In this document: piece by piece, positions 1-15,633 of the stretch
Numbering within the stretch: the first letter of the stretch is position 1
Layout: the number at the start of each line of letters is the position of its first letter
NCBI GenBank assembly: GCA_022578605.1
Contig: MU394062.1
Location: 496,001 to 560,000 of the forward strand
Direction: 5' to 3'
From: Camillea tinctor
Lineage: Eukaryota; Ascomycota; Sordariomycetes; Xylariales; Xylariaceae
Length of the DNA: 64,000 nt
Position numbers and translations under genes: made by a program
Notes under the pieces: generated by a model
What the model was told of the DNA's origin: nothing
The model's input: only the letters and a program-made list of their open reading frames with translations
Database searches by the model: none

Positions 1-2
1 CT

Positions 3-806
3 CCGAACGCGAACATCAAGGCGACCGAGCCGGATTCCAGTACTCCGTCGGCTGCAAAGGAGTCTGTCGATGCTGCGGAAGCTTCCAAAGTGCCTTCCAG
101 CGCTCCGGACCCTGCCACTACCAATGCGCCGGCTGAGCCCAAGTCCGAACCTGCCGTACAGAATGGAGATACTCCTGTCGACGCGCCCAAGGAAGAGCCA
201 GCTAAAAAAGTAGACGAAGCCGATGCGCCAGCCCCTGAGCCTGAGAAATCATCCGACAATGCCCCTGAGAAGCCTTCCACCGAGACTACTGAGACTAAAG
301 ACGCGTCCGCTCTTCCGAATGGTGACGCGACAGAGCAGCCGAAGCCCGTCTCCATCGAGGAAGTGCGCGACCAAGACCTGCCAAAAGAGCCATCGGAGCC
401 TGCTAAAGCGACAGATGCTGCCAAGTCCGAAAAGCCTGCTGATGAGACGGCGAAGAAGGATCCAGCTCCAGTAGTTACGACTGGTACTGAAGAGAAAGCG
501 GTACCAGAAGTTAGCTCGGCCCCGGCTGTATCCGAGCCCGAGAAGACTGAGAAGACTGAGAAGTCCAAGAAAACCGAGGCCAGCACCGGAAAGAAGCGGA
601 AGGCTGATGAAATTTCATCTTCTAACGAGGATTCTGCTACGAACGGGACCAAAGAAAACTCCCCAGACGAGAAGAAGCAGAAAGCTAACGGCGCAGTCAC
701 TAACGGTGCAGCGCGAAAGCCCGGACGGCCAAGAAAGGAGAAAAAAGCGCCAGCCCCAGTTGGACGGACTGCTAGAAAGACCCGTAGCCAGGGTGCTGCA
801 GATTAG
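3..806 (+). CDS. Partial Lys/Ala/Pro/Glu-rich protein with C-terminal AT-hook-like motif
   Basis: The frame is open from the left edge of the window to a TAG at 804-806, so the 5' end of the gene lies outside the window; about 267 residues are visible. Composition is strongly biased to K, A, P, E, S and T with no hydrophobic core, so the protein looks disordered. Near the C-terminus there is a basic cluster GKKRKADE, which could be a nuclear localisation signal. The last 30 residues contain KPGRPRKEKK, which fits the AT-hook core GRP flanked by basic residues, followed by a basic tail ending in TRSQGAAD. I infer a nuclear, possibly chromatin-associated protein. I do not recognise the family, and any folded domain would be upstream of the window. 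No intron is needed in the visible part. Confidence 0.7.
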   Translation, partial: PNANIKATEPDSSTPSAAKESVDAAEASKVPSSAPDPATTNAPAEPKSEPAVQNGDTPVDAPKEEPAKKVDEADAPAPEPEKSSDNAPEKPSTETTETKDASALPNGDATEQPKPVSIEEVRDQDLPKEPSEPAKATDAAKSEKPADETAKKDPAPVVTTGTEEKAVPEVSSAPAVSEPEKTEKTEKSKKTEASTGKKRKADEISSSNEDSATNGTKENSPDEKKQKANGAVTNGAARKPGRPRKEKKAPAPVGRTARKTRSQGAAD

Positions 807-3800
807 AACACTGTGGATGATGATGAATAGCTGAAGCAAAGACATACAGGTATAATTACACGATATTTTGCGTTGCGGTCTAACTGGGTAGGACACGCCC
901 ATTCTGGTTCTCCCTTACCCCTGTGATCTCGGTTTATTGTCAACTAACGACGACCGGATGACGAGAAATAGGAATTGGTTGTAGGGAAGCTCGGTGTTCT
1001 TTTTTTTTTTTTACTTTCCTTTTTTTGCGCGAAACGGAGTGGGTTATCTACCTAGTCTCCTGGAGGGGCTTCGTTATTTTTCCACATGCCCATCCTGACT
1101 GTACATATATATATTCCAGGTAGTGAATCAAACAGGGTTTCATGTCGTTTGAGTTATGCTCCCATTGGTGACATCTCATGAATTATCTAACACCTTGCTT
1201 TATGTTAGGAAGATTAGGTATTAGATATACCACCCCAATTGATGTACTAGGACTACTCAACTCGCCTAGTCGAAGATTACCCCATGAGTTTGTGAAAGAC
1301 AACTTGGATCGGTATTGATAACCCCCCTACCCCCTTTTCAATCTTAGGTACTATCACACTATTGTGAAGGTCCGATTCCATGCGCTGCCATCTGTGTGGA
1401 GATGAATATACCCCGTGCCTTACCACTGACCCCTATCTACCAGATCGCGATCTTCGAGGGGTGATTTTCGCGTCTCTTGCTCTTGACAGGACCTTCTTTC
1501 GCCACAGTCAGCCCTTTCGAATGAACAAACCAGACTTGTGGTTTCTATTTTATGGGTAACTCAATCACGTTCTTTCATGCTTACTGTCTTTTCTTTTGAT
1601 ACAATACGGTATTCCTTCTACGGGTAGGCCGGCAGGGAGAAAGCTGCTGATATCATGGGGTCTATTATGCCGATCCGAGAATAGCTAAAAAAACACCCAA
1701 AGTGGACAGGCCTTCGTATAAAAGAGGAAGTATGGGATCCGGTTGGGGGTTTGGGATAGGGGGCGGTGGTAGGTGCGAATAACTTGGGAAAGAATGGATG
1801 GCAACCTTCCTTCAACACTAGAAAAGAAAAGAAAAAGAAAAAGAGATAGAATCAAGTATATGTGTAGTTTCTGGTACTCTCAATAAATGAAGACAACTAC
1901 TAGTCGCGAAAAGAGGAAAAGGGGTTACGCGTCGAAAAAGGGGGTAACATAGATAAAAGGGGGGACTTCCCAGTTACTAGACTAGATCATCTGATAATTT
2001 GAAGGGTGGCTTTGATGGTAGCTTATTACTGCGAGCACTTGGGAGCCATCTGCCTACAGAAACCCGTACTAGATATCTAGACCTAGAGCCTCAAATCACT
2101 ACGAGACTTGGGGATTCAACCGTAGGAGCACGAGCAAGCGCACGTGAAGTAAAATCGCCCGCTTTCTTCTCATAGTACAGCATGGATCCTCCTCTCTCAT
2201 GACCGGAATTAAGATTATAAAGCAGTGATATTGAAAAAACCCAGGATGGGAAACGCTGAATAGGAGGTAAGGGGTAGTTAATAAGTAGCGGCTAGTCTGT
2301 CTGTAGAGATTGCTGCGAAGGGAAGGCTGGATACTTTCCATGTAGGTTATCTGCAGTAATTGATTTTAATTAAACCCATTTCATTAATGGTATCATGGTA
2401 CTTCTAAAAGGAACTTGATTTATTAGACTGCTTCACCGCAGAAGAGAAAGTTGAATGTATATGCTTGTCTTGGATAGGCCATCATGAAGGTGTCGCGGTA
2501 CTTCGCGACGTGGTGCTTTATATGGCAAGGACTTGCACATGAATTTTATACCTCCCATGAAGCCCTCTATATATTAGTGACGGTATTTACTTATCCACCG
2601 TAGGAAATCTATATATGTAAATTCAGATGTAAACCAATGAGCATGGCCAGCCTCCTAATCATCCAGTTGTCAATAGGACATTTGTAGAAACAAGTCCCTT
2701 AGCCAGGTTCGGAACCAGCATCACGAAGTAAACAGTCTAGGTAATCGATTTATTTTATAGGAGATCTATTTGAATTTGGTACTAGACCGTCCTACAAGTA
2801 CATCATTAATACTACCCTTTCCACATTTTATCCATGGAGAGTATCCCGCCAACCCACTACCTTTCTCCCCTCCAACGTATCATTATCGTTCAACTTATAA
2901 GAGGAGAGTCCCTCCCTGAAAGGCGGAACCAAGGATAAAAAAAACACATCACTTATCGCCCATTCAACGTTCGCGTAGCAGCTCGCTTAGGCGAAACATT
3001 TCGACCTATTACTACTTTTACATATATCTCGGTAGCCAGGCAAGATTTTATTGCTTTCATAAGTCCCCCTTCCCACGGATGATCTAGATCGACTTGATCA
3101 ACCGCGTGGTCGGGATATGTTGCCTCAGATGTGATAGACAGGGGAAAGGGAAGGAAACACTAATAATAAAGCGAGGACAATAATGTTGTGGGGTCTAGGG
3201 GAGCCAGGAACCAAGCTCAGTGTATATATATAGTGTGTTATTTTAAGATAGTTGGCGTTTTAGTCTTACTCCTAGTCGGCGGCAGTCAAAGAGATCAATG
3301 TATTCATTTGCCTTGATTTTTATTTATATGCTTTCTTCAAAGTTAAATAGTATGAAAGTTGGGTTCTGTAGACTGAAGGTTAACTTCGGTCCCGCATAAC
3401 CTCACACAACTGAGGCGAGGGAGTCTCCTCCATCCCCGGTTCAATAACCTGCCAGCGATCTTGTCGCTCAAATCCCTATTTTCTCTAGTTTGAGCGCGCA
3501 TGAGGCGTGTATAAGGAAACAAGGTGATATAAAATATGTATGTCTATCGAGTGATGCTCGTGACGTGGGCAAGTCCGAAGCTTCTCATCCGCGAGGGTCG
3601 GTAATAACACCTGGGGTTACTCTAGGTAGAGCGCCAGATTGGACTACATACTGTCTGCCTACCAGGCGCATAGATACCCCGTGGGAGAATTAGAGATAAA
3701 TAGAAAACTCAAGAGAGAAGTGAAAAAGAAAAAAGCGTACAAAGGACAGTGATGCTTTCTCTTTCGCCGTGGACATGTATCTAAGTATTTGATACCTATA

Positions 3801-6800
3801 ATACACACACATCACTATGCGAAAACCTAATAACCCCAATCCCTTCTGGGTCCCGACCCCTTAAGCACGACCGGGGAAAAGCGATGGGCTAGGTACGGGG
3901 GGTGCGGCAGGTGCTGTATATAGTACGAGGTATTGTGGCACTAAGATTTCTAATAGCTTGGCTATGGGAAGAAACCCAATTTCAGATGTGTTATAAGGCG
4001 GATAGATAGTCATCTACTATTGTTCTATATAGATGGTGCGCTGTATGCTGTTGGAGGTAGGTATGCGAGTAACCTACTATTACTTATAACAATAGCTGCG
4101 GGTGTGCTATGAGTTTACTAGTACTAGAGTAAATACTTAGATCAATTCATGACTGGCATATGGAGTGTCATTTTTTTTTAAAGGAGTTGCGAATGCGGTT
4201 TTGAGATGTCGCATTCGCGATTCGCGACAAACAGTACTAAGCTCGGTGACCCGATGTGGCCGGTTGACCTGAGCGAGTCGGCATAGGCGCCGATGGTTCG
4301 GGATATATTCCGAGGGGGAATGTGAAGATTGTGTGTTCGCTGTATAATGGCATGGCATGTATTGATGTAACTGGACCTATCTTGAGAGAACAATGAATCC
4401 GTTTGTGGGGACGATGGACTTTGGATAGCTGTAAGGGGGTTATTAGAAACTGGATGGAAGTTTGAAATGCTACGGTGTGCCCGCGTTACATGGGGGAAGA
4501 AAATAATAAAAGAGGTCTTGGGGCTGAAACTAATAACACAAGTGACGACGTGCTTGGAACTATGTGTTCAGTGAAGATACTATTTATTCTTGGCGGGTGA
4601 GTTGTTGGGTTGGCATTTTTACTCTCCTCGTCGGTGTGTAAGTGAGATGGGAGATCAAAGTGCAGTTGCCAAGTTCTTGGTATGAAAGAACGGTTGAAGC
4701 CCATAGGATAGATTTATTAGTATCGATCGTATTGCTGCTGTTATGTTAATGCAGATGCAGGAATTTTATGTTGCCCCCTTTCTTCTTCATCTTTTTTTTT
4801 TCTTTTCGCATTTTCTTCTTAGACAGATGTTTCGAGATTCGTCGATTAGGAAAATCTCACGGCTAATCATGTTTATTCTTAGATCAATACGGTCGATCAT
4901 CCCACCTCATCCCCCTCCTCCTCCCACCTCCCGTAGCACTACTTCTTTTGAGCCGCATGGCTTTGGGTTTGGTCCCCCCGAGCGTAACGCTCAATTCTGA
5001 TGCATTTGCTACCTGGTACATATGATGTAGTAGTAGTAGAATGGGTCGGATCCTTATTGGTGCATTACTAAGGAGAGCTAGGCGGTGTATTTGCGGTATT
5101 GATATGAAGTTTGACAGAATGTTCTCATGATCACTATTTTGTTTGATTCCACGTGGTGTGCTGAATTAGGTATTAGTAGTCTTTTGCAACCGCTTCCAAC
5201 TATAGATACTAATAAGCAAGGAAGCTCAAGCTATGATTCTACTTCTAAGCTTATTAGTTATCAAATGACTCTAACATGTCTCAAATCTTGTGTATGTAAG
5301 TCATTGACATCTTAGTCGGCATGTAGGTATGTAACGTGGTATAAGTGAATTGTATTGTATTGATGTAGGTTATACCGCCTCGCGCATAGGGCAATGTTGG
5401 AGGGGGCTGAGCAGGAATCCTGTTCTAAGCAATGTGGAATTGGTCATTGGCAATAGCCTATTGGATTTATCTGTAAACGCGTGTTGGCGATCGCGCATAA
5501 AGTCTCCGAAGACGTATTGAGGACAAGATCAACTCTGAGGGTATGTATTGTGCCTCCCTACCTACTATAGAGATTATAAGTAAGTACCTAGGTAGTGTAT
5601 AGGTAGTTAAGGTGCTTGAAAAAAAACAAGCTCAACCATCTAGGCTATAGTGTAGTACTACGTTAGAAGATACACTGCACTGCACTACACTAAAACTCGA
5701 GACCCCCTGAGAGTTATGACAATCAAAAACAGTGTAAGATCGACAAGGATTGAAGCTCGACCCTGACCGTTGGCGACATTGCATGCCGTGTAGGGCTTAG
5801 TTTAGAAAGGGGAGAGAGGGGAGAAAGGGGATCTAGGCTGTTAAGTTAGTGTAACTAATCCGTAATAACCGTGTAAAATCAACCAGCAGTCAGCTGAAGC
5901 CCTGCTGGAGGGCGTTGGACTTAGACTACTACAACTTAACCTAGCATCAAAGAGCTCCCCCCGTGCCCACAATGTTTCGTAACGACACACGTAGCCAAGA
6001 CCCGTTGTGCGCAGGTTCAGCACGTATGTAGCATCATAGCACGCGATTCCTGGAATGCAATGCTGTTCATCAGTCGTCAGCTCGTCAAGGGGTGGAAAGG
6101 GAGGGGAGGATCTTCTGCTACTTACACTACAGATAACAAAAAAGACTTATTCTGATTTGTGCATTGCATGAAGTTTAGGTCGGGTCATATGCAAGGTGCA
6201 TGGGGTTGATAAAAATGTCTTGCATAGGAAGTTCTCGTATTCAACCAAGCACCTCACCCTAACGAAACTAGCTAGAAGCGCTACGGGGGTTTAAACACCA
6301 ATAGGTTGGTTGGGGGGCTGTTGTCTTGTATTACAATACATACATGCACATGTACTTATACCAATGTTACTATGGTGGTAGCGCGGGTCACTGACAAGTC
6401 TAAAATAGATCTCTCTCGGCGGGGGTGTCCGTCTTGGCTATCTATCTGGTTGGGATTTCTCATGTTGTGCACGGAAGCACGGAAGCGCGGAAATCAACGA
6501 GGGGAAAAAAAGAAGATGAAGATCACAAACCGAACTTAGAACCTAATCCTAGGTATGAACCGGATGAATTCCGTACTCGTCTTCTCGGGCTAATCTTCTA
6601 GTGCTGCCGCCTTTTGGCTTAAGGAGCAATACGGGGCATTTACGGGGGGCCTCCTATTCCAAAGGCATGAAATCGGCGATGTACTGCCGATGTGCCCGGC
6701 GATTTTCAGCTTAGCGCCTAGAGTTTGGTCACTTTGGTTGAAGCTCTGGATGTCAGATGACGAAAGGGTTGGTACTAGCTTTGGTACTGATAATATCAAA

Positions 6801-8903
6801 AAGTACTGGGCGGAGTTGGGATATGTGAAATGACATGGTAGGTGCTTTAACAAGTTGTTTATGGGATTATACAGAGGCTTTGAGTTGGCTTATATTAGGG
6901 AGAAAACAACTTTAAGATAAGATGAATAAAAACACTACTAGCAGGAGGAAATGGGAAGAAAAATGTTGTTGGGATAGGATAGAAGGGGACCTCAAAATTC
7001 AAGGGGTCTTGTTAGTTGATAAACCCTGTACCTAGGAGTGTATCTAAGCTGGTCTGGTATTGCTGATTGGTTAAATGGAACATTCCATTTAGAGTATGTG
7101 AGTATGTACCGTCAAACCTCGTGTGGAGGGTACCAGCATGAGGTACACACTACTACGTACGTTACTCCGTACAAACACACATAACACGCATATGTAGTGA
7201 AAGTCAACTTAGTTTTATTAAATAAAAAAGAGAATACAATAAGTACGCTTATAAAGTACTTGCATTTATTATATTATTTCATGTTTTTAATACTTTAATG
7301 AGAAAGTAGTGAGATTGAGCAAGCCAGTAGCAAATGTTGATGTATGTAGGTACTTAAGATTTAAACGCAGGAACATACCTAGGTAGTATATATGGTGGGT
7401 GGTACATGTGCTACTATGTATGTAGTATACTATACATAACGTTTCAACTCAAGCTTAAGAGGTACCCATAACTTTGGGCAAGGAATTACATACTTCTAAT
7501 ACATGCATATAAGAAAAAAGCATGGACTTCAATGCAGATGCTGCAAATTCAATGTGTGCCCTCAAACTAGGTAAGGGAAAAGAAAGGTGGCGGGGGGGAA
7601 GAGCTCTGTCGATTGAAGTGCTGCACCATGCAAATAAGTATTATACAAGATGTATGGAGACAGGATATGTAGGTACGGATACACTGCATACCTAATCGTG
7701 TACATATCATGTTTGCTTTAGGAACCAATCACTTTGGCTTAAAATTTTGCAGATCTCGACAACTCATTCGTCATTCCCTTGTCTTTTTCTTTTTTAAACT
7801 TCTTTTTTTTCGATTGTTTGTGTGTAGAGTAGTGACTTACAACTGCAATGCGTAACACTAACATCCGCCAAGGATACTGTAGGTAGTAAGTACCATCTCT
7901 AAATTCTCGAATAGAACAGTACATACTACAGTACATATTAGGTTAGTACATACGTCGTAAGTCGGATTTTCACTGTAGCCCAGCCCTCCGGATCCCACCC
8001 ATGACATCCATTCATCGGGACCATCCTACATGTACCTCTCTCCACCATCCACCACCATCCACCACCATCCTAGGGCGGGTCAGCATCATCCTAATTCTTT
8101 CGATTTCTTCTTCTCCCTCTTCCTAAACTTATCCTATCTAAAACTTGGTAAAGAAAAAAAAAAGAATCTAACCTTTACCTTTACCTCATATCCTCACCTC
8201 ACTTTACTTTAGACTTGAACACATACCCAAAACAACATTCCGACGGCCATTGGCATTGTTCGGGTGTTTGGTGTTCTAGTCTTTTTTCCTTTCACTCGTT
8301 TTTTTTTCTTTTACAATCCCGTCCTCGTGCTCGTACTAGTTTGTACATAGTGTTAGGTACTGCTAGTAGTTGTAGTACTACGTACCTAGTCTTCATTCTT
8401 ATCTTTATCGGCGTATCTCTTGACTCTCGTTTCCCTCCCTCATAACGCCTCGAGCATTCCTAACCTCTATTCTCCAATATATCCTGGTTTTCCTCTCTAC
8501 TCGCAACTTTTTTGGTGTGTTGTGTTTTATTCGCTTTTACTATCACCTATTTCGGGACCAACCCAAGGTGTCCCGCACTATTTGGCAGATCATTCGCACG
8601 CATACATTGTTACGTTCGCTTCATGTGCTGGCTTTGTACATAACCTAGAACCCAGAACCCAGAACCTAGATCCTATACCCATCGAGTCTACTGCTTTCTC
8701 GCCGACACGAGCCCCCGGGGGCGTATTTCGCGAAGAACCTACCAACTCCGACATCAGACAAAGCCGTTATTCTCTTCGACCTCTCGAATGCTTCCTATAT
8801 AAACGCTATTGAACTGTCGGCAGTATTTAGTGTTTCAGCGCCCTGCGCTTGAGGTGACTCGCTTCACTAACTAGATTATTTTGCGAGGGTCTACTACGTT
8901 AAT
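807..8903. other. 8.1 kb intergenic stretch with no supportable gene
   Basis: Open frames here are short (under about 135 codons), lack recognisable domains and do not join into a credible spliced gene. The stretch has poly-T and poly-C runs (for example near 1000-1025 and 1322-1340), several copies of the octamer CCTAGGTA (5587, 6548, 7378), and many TA-rich words. The last 900 bases, rich in C and T, are probably the promoter and 5' leader of the channel gene that starts at 8904. I saw no tRNA or 5S rRNA. Confidence 0.6.
8042..8070. repeat. Short tandem repeat of a CCACCATCCA unit
   Basis: About three copies of a ten-base unit (CCACCATCCA/ACCACCATCC) lie in the pyrimidine-rich region roughly 840 bases upstream of the channel gene start. 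It is probably promoter or leader sequence. Confidence 0.7.
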
Positions 8904-11900
8904 ATGGAGGCGGTTTGGTATCATGCGCGATACTTAATACCGAGGGACGAGAAATCCCCAGCGGAGGAACTCCTGGAATTGTTACAAAACCCGTTCAAAC
9001 AGACTGTATTTCTACCGGACCCTCTCAACACTTCATCGTGGTCACTAACCTCTTGCCTTAGCTGACGGATGGTGCTATTTGGTCTGCTCTGGGTACATCG
9101 CTTGGCTTTACTGTTTTCATAGCCCTTGCTTTCTCTTTCCTCCGACCCTACAACACTGTTGTCTATGCCCCGAAACTCAAACACGCCGACGAGAAGCATG
9201 CGCCGCCCCCAATAGGGAAGGGTTATTTTGCTTGGTTTCCGCCGTTATGGAGGACGTCCGAGAAGGATGTCATAGCGCATGCCGGCATGGATGCTGCTAT
9301 CTTCTTAAGATTTACTAGAATGTGCCGGAATATCTTCCTGGTTATTGCTGTCATCGGATGTGCCATTCTACTGCCGGTATATTACGAGCTGAACAGCGAA
9401 AAAGAGGGCCAGCAGTGGTTCATGCGGCTCACTCCGTCCAATGTCTGGGATAAGCCCGTCTGGGCGTTGGTAGTTTCGGGTTACCTCTTTAATATCGTCA
9501 TTATCGGCTTCTTATGGTGGAACTACAGGAAGGTTCTACAACTGCGTCGGGTGTACTTTGAAAGCGAAGAATACCAAACCAGCTTGTCCGCTCGAACTTT
9601 GATGGTAGGTCGAGACCTTGCGCACGGGTCTTGGACTTCAGAGCAGCTAACCGATTCCCCAGTTGAACGACATTCCGAAAAACTTTGCCTCTGACGAAGG
9701 AATTGCACGGATCATCGATCGGGTCGTCCCTCAGTCTTCGTTTTCCCGAACCGTTGTTGCACGCAATGTGAAAGATATTCCTAGTCTAATCCAGCAGCAC
9801 GACCACACGGTTCGGAAACTGGAGAAAGTCTTGGCCAAATACCTTAGGGACCCCCAAAATCTGCCTTCCACCCGCCCGATGTGCTACCCTTCCAAGAAAG
9901 ACCCATCGTACAGCACATACCCTAAGGACCAGAAAATCGACGCGATCGAATATCTCACACAGCGCATCAAAGAACTCGAGTTGGAGATCAAGGAGGTGCG
10001 GACAACCCTGGACAAGCGAAATACGCTGTCATACGGATTTGCCAGCTATGACGACATATCCGAGGCCCATGCCATTGCCTATGCGCTGCGCAAGAAGAAG
10101 CCCCAGGGCGCGACGGTGGTTCTGGCCCCCAAGCCGAACGACATCATTTGGGACAACATGCCGCTTACCCCGTCTACGCGACGTTGGCGCAGGGTGGTTA
10201 TTAATTTCTGGATAGCTATCTTAACCCTTCTCTGGATTGCCCCCAATGCCATGATTGCCATCTTCCTGGTCAACTTGAGTAATCTGGGATTGGTCTGGCA
10301 TGGGTTTCAGGATTCTCTGGCTGCGAATACCGAGTTCTGGTCCATTGTTCAGGGTGTGGCCTCCCCAGCTGTCACGTCTTTGGTCTATCTCATCCTCCCG
10401 ATTATCTTCCGTCGATTGTCCATCAGGGCCGGCGATCGAACGAAGACCGGTCGTGAACGACACGTGGTGGGCAAGCTCTACTCGTTCTTCGTTTTCAACA
10501 ATTTGATCGTATTCTCGCTGTTCAGCACCATCTGGAATTTCGTATCTTCTATTGTTAATAACACGCAAAAAGGTCTGGATGCTTGGCAAGCCCTCGGGAA
10601 GTCAGAATTTGGTAGCACTCTGTTTATTTCTCTCTGTAACATTTCTGCTTTCTGGGTCACCTGGCTCTTGCAGAGGAATTTGGGTGCTGCTATCGACCTA
10701 GCGCAACTGTGGACATTGACTTATAGCTTCTTCATGCGTAAATTCTCTAGTCCGACCCCGAGGGAATTGATCGAGCTTACTGCGCCTCCTGCATTCGACT
10801 ATGCTAGTTACTACAATTACTTCCTCTTTTATTCCACTGTCGCACTATGCTTTGCCGGTCTACAGCCGCTGGTTCTTCCAGCCGCTGCGCTGTACTTCTC
10901 GATCGATGTTTGGCTGAAGAAATACCTGCTGCTATACATCTTCATTACCAAAACCGAATCTGGTGGAATGTTCTGGCGTATACTGTTCAATCGGTTTGTC
11001 TTTGGAACAGTCCTCTCCAATATGGTTATTTTCCTGGCCGTCTGGGTGCGTGGCGATGGTACTCACGAGATGGCATGGGCGGTTATTCCCCTGCCATTCC
11101 TCCTAATATTTTTCAAGTTTTACTGCTCTCGAACATTTGATGCTAAGATCCATTATTATTCGACGCACAACGTTGCGAAACACCCCGAAAGTAATATGTT
11201 GAAGGATCCCTTACGGTCGAGTAACCTTGCGGCTCGTTTCGGTCATCCGGCACTCTACAAGAGCCTTATCACCCCTATGGTCCACGCTAAGGCTCAGAAC
11301 ATACTTGCTTCGATCTATAAGGGACGTTTATCTGACGGCCGTGAGGCATACTCGGGAGATACCATGTCAACCTCTGGCTACTCAGATTCGTACGCGTTGA
11401 ATCCAATGCAAGCCAATAAGCCCGGAAAATCGGCAGGTTTTCCGGGATTTGAAATTGTGCCAGAGTCACGTCTGGATTTTGAGTACTATAAGAATCGCCA
11501 GGAATTTGCTGCTGATCACGGCGGTGGCGACATATTTGGCCGATCTTACGACGTTGCGCGTCCCAGCACACCTGGCAGTATGTGGAATGGTAGCGAACCA
11601 AACTCGAGGACAGGCAGTCCCACGATACCTCGAGTAGGAAGTCCCGGACCCGGACGAGTGTATTCACCAAGGCCGGATATGGGGACTAGCTATCCAGCAG
11701 GGTATTCGCAGCCGTTGGGCAGTCCGTATTCACCTGCTCCCGAGATAGGGCGCGTCCGGAGTCCTTTCTATGCGCATGGAAATGATAGCGGATCCAACTT
11801 AATACACAATGCGGCTGCCATGCCGTCGGCGGGTCCTACTCGGGCGCCTGGGATGCTCGGCGGTGGTCCGCAGGGATACGGAAATCTACCGCAAGAGGAA

Positions 11901-11981
11901 GATACCAGCCAAGATCCAATGCAGTATAACTATTTCCGGGAAACACGGAGTTCACGAAGGAATCCTTCAGGGGCCTGGTGA
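8904..11981 (+). CDS. CSC1/OSCA1-like calcium-permeable channel (DUF221, RSN1 family)
   Basis: Spliced product of 987 residues from exons 8904-9005, 9062-9604 and 9663-11981. The introns are 56 and 58 nt; the first donor is GTATTT and the second GTAGGT, with TAG and CAG acceptors. The N-terminus has the first hydrophobic segment of RSN1_TM (GTSLGFTVFIALAFSFLRPY), then the family motif VVYAPKLKHADEKHAPPP, a second helix pair, and after the second intron the cytosolic region beginning LNDIPKNFASDEGIARIID. The multi-helix 7TM core (roughly residues 400-750) contains several long hydrophobic segments. The C-terminal ~180 residues are a Ser/Gly/Pro-rich disordered tail with GSP repeats. Members of this family are hyperosmolality- or stretch-gated cation channels of the plasma membrane or endomembranes (established for OSCA/CSC1). 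The ATG at 8904 is chosen because it reads in phase through the first intron and restores the family N-terminus. Confidence 0.92.
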
Positions 11982-13753
<1,772 letters not shown>

Positions 13754-15633
13754 GGTGGAGGGTAAATACGAGGGAGGGGGCATTAGGAGGGGTCGCGATG
13801 AGCGGCCGGGCTGGTGGATAATGAATAGGTACCGGACAACAAACCGCAACTACATTCGTGTCGTGTAGTAGAGGAGAAAAGAGAAACATGATGCGGACAC
13901 TCAGTACGGTCGCCGGCGTTGGAATGGAATGTTCTGCTTGCTTGCTTTTACTGTGAGCTACCTACCAGTGATGATAGAATGAGATAGAGAGAGAGCTAGC
14001 TCATTTTTTTAATATAAGGCCGAAGACATCACGACATATTCTTACCATAACCGGGGTTTGACTGATACGACTTTGGCGTCTTTCTTATTCCAAGGACCTG
14101 ACATCTCGGAAATATCACAGCAAGTATCTGCTATCTATTAGCCCATAGACTCTATACATGGCTTTTACATCGATTTTTTTTTCTTTTCCCAATGGTTGTG
14201 TATACTCTTTATAACATCTTGTAGCGTCACGCTTGCCGCTCTTTTGAGCGCCTCGATTTACTAGCTAGGTTGTCCTAGGATGCCGAGTAATTAACTTAAT
14301 CACTTCACGAATGCGATTATTGGAGTTAGAAAAAACAATCGCTATTGATGTTCCAGTCCAGAATACTCTGTCGCTAAATGCTGCAAATAGGAAACAACAT
14401 ACCCCTTGTTGTTGGCGGAGAACAAGTCATTGTTCCAGTTAGAACCTCCTCCCTTCTCCCCCCTTAAAAATTTATATGAGCTAATTGTTAAAGGACAATT
14501 AGCATTTGCTTTTTTCCGCAGCATATAGTGACACTGACTTACTAAGTTACACTAAAGGTGCGATTGGTTTTTCTTAGGTATTTTGACAACACTTTAGTTT
14601 TCATTAGCTTGAGGTAATGGTATTTTATTATGTGCGTGGATGTTTGCATCCGCTTGTTGGAGTGTTTATTGCTAATCGAATGCAACACTACTCTTCAACG
14701 CCCTCTTTCCCGAATACGTTCTTAGGAAGACTGATCTGGCTGGAGACTATACATACTCTACCTTTAAGAGGTATATTAAGATGTTCAGGTTTTACCTTTT
14801 TAATCAAATATATTCAGGTTGCTCCTTTTTTCCCCTTTCCCCCCTTTTCCTCCATCTCCTTTTTGCTTCTCCTTCAATGAATAGCCCATTATACCCTTCT
14901 GCGCCTAGGGAATCTTTTACTATTTTTTGCTGGTACAGTTTATTTACCCCACGCCCCCTTTGATGCTTATCACAATTGTTTCTTCTCCCAGTATTTGGCG
15001 AGGGCTTTGTCTGCAACCACTATCACGGCTGAAAGCGGCCGCGATACCAACAACCATACGCCATTAGAGCAGGTTAGATAGTTCATCTTTGTGTAAGTAT
15101 GGGATTGTTTCTAAGCTCCGTCGAAATTCCGTGATAATTCGGGACAATTTTATTTCATCAAATTGGGTATGTGTATAACCTAAGTGTTTCCTAGAAATTC
15201 TCATACACCTTGGTATATACTAGTGGGAAGCCCTGAAGTAGGGCAATACCATTACTGTAACAAGGGATTCAGGAAAGATCATGATACTGATAATGAAGCC
15301 CATTGAAGTCTCACTGAAATATATATATATTACATTAATTTAACCAAGTGATTATGAGCATATGACGAGCGCGTAGCTAGATTTGTTTATTTCAATAAAC
15401 ACTTAACATTATTTCGCGGGTAAGTGAAGTATTTAAAATCTAAATGAACACTGTCGAAAAATAAAATACAGTAACAGCCCGTTTGCTACATAGCAAGTTT
15501 CTATACCAAGGAACACGGGAAGACGTCGAAATGGAATAAAATATGCCGAGTTAATCCAGTTGCGGATAGTTATACGCAGATATGATTCGTAAATTTGACA
15601 ACCTCCATCACTTATTTAGTGCCAGGGCAGAGC
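13754..15633. other. Intergenic between DPM1 and the amidoligase gene (convergent)
   Basis: AT-rich sequence with no credible gene. Open frames are short and simple in composition. It should hold the 3' untranslated regions of both convergent genes. A short (AT)n run lies at about 15318-15330. Confidence 0.55.

Noticed and set aside
8420..8812. 130-codon plus-strand frame just upstream of the CSC1-like gene
   Set aside because: C/T-rich leader sequence that happens to be open; the first codon is not ATG in a good context and the product has no similarity to any family I know.
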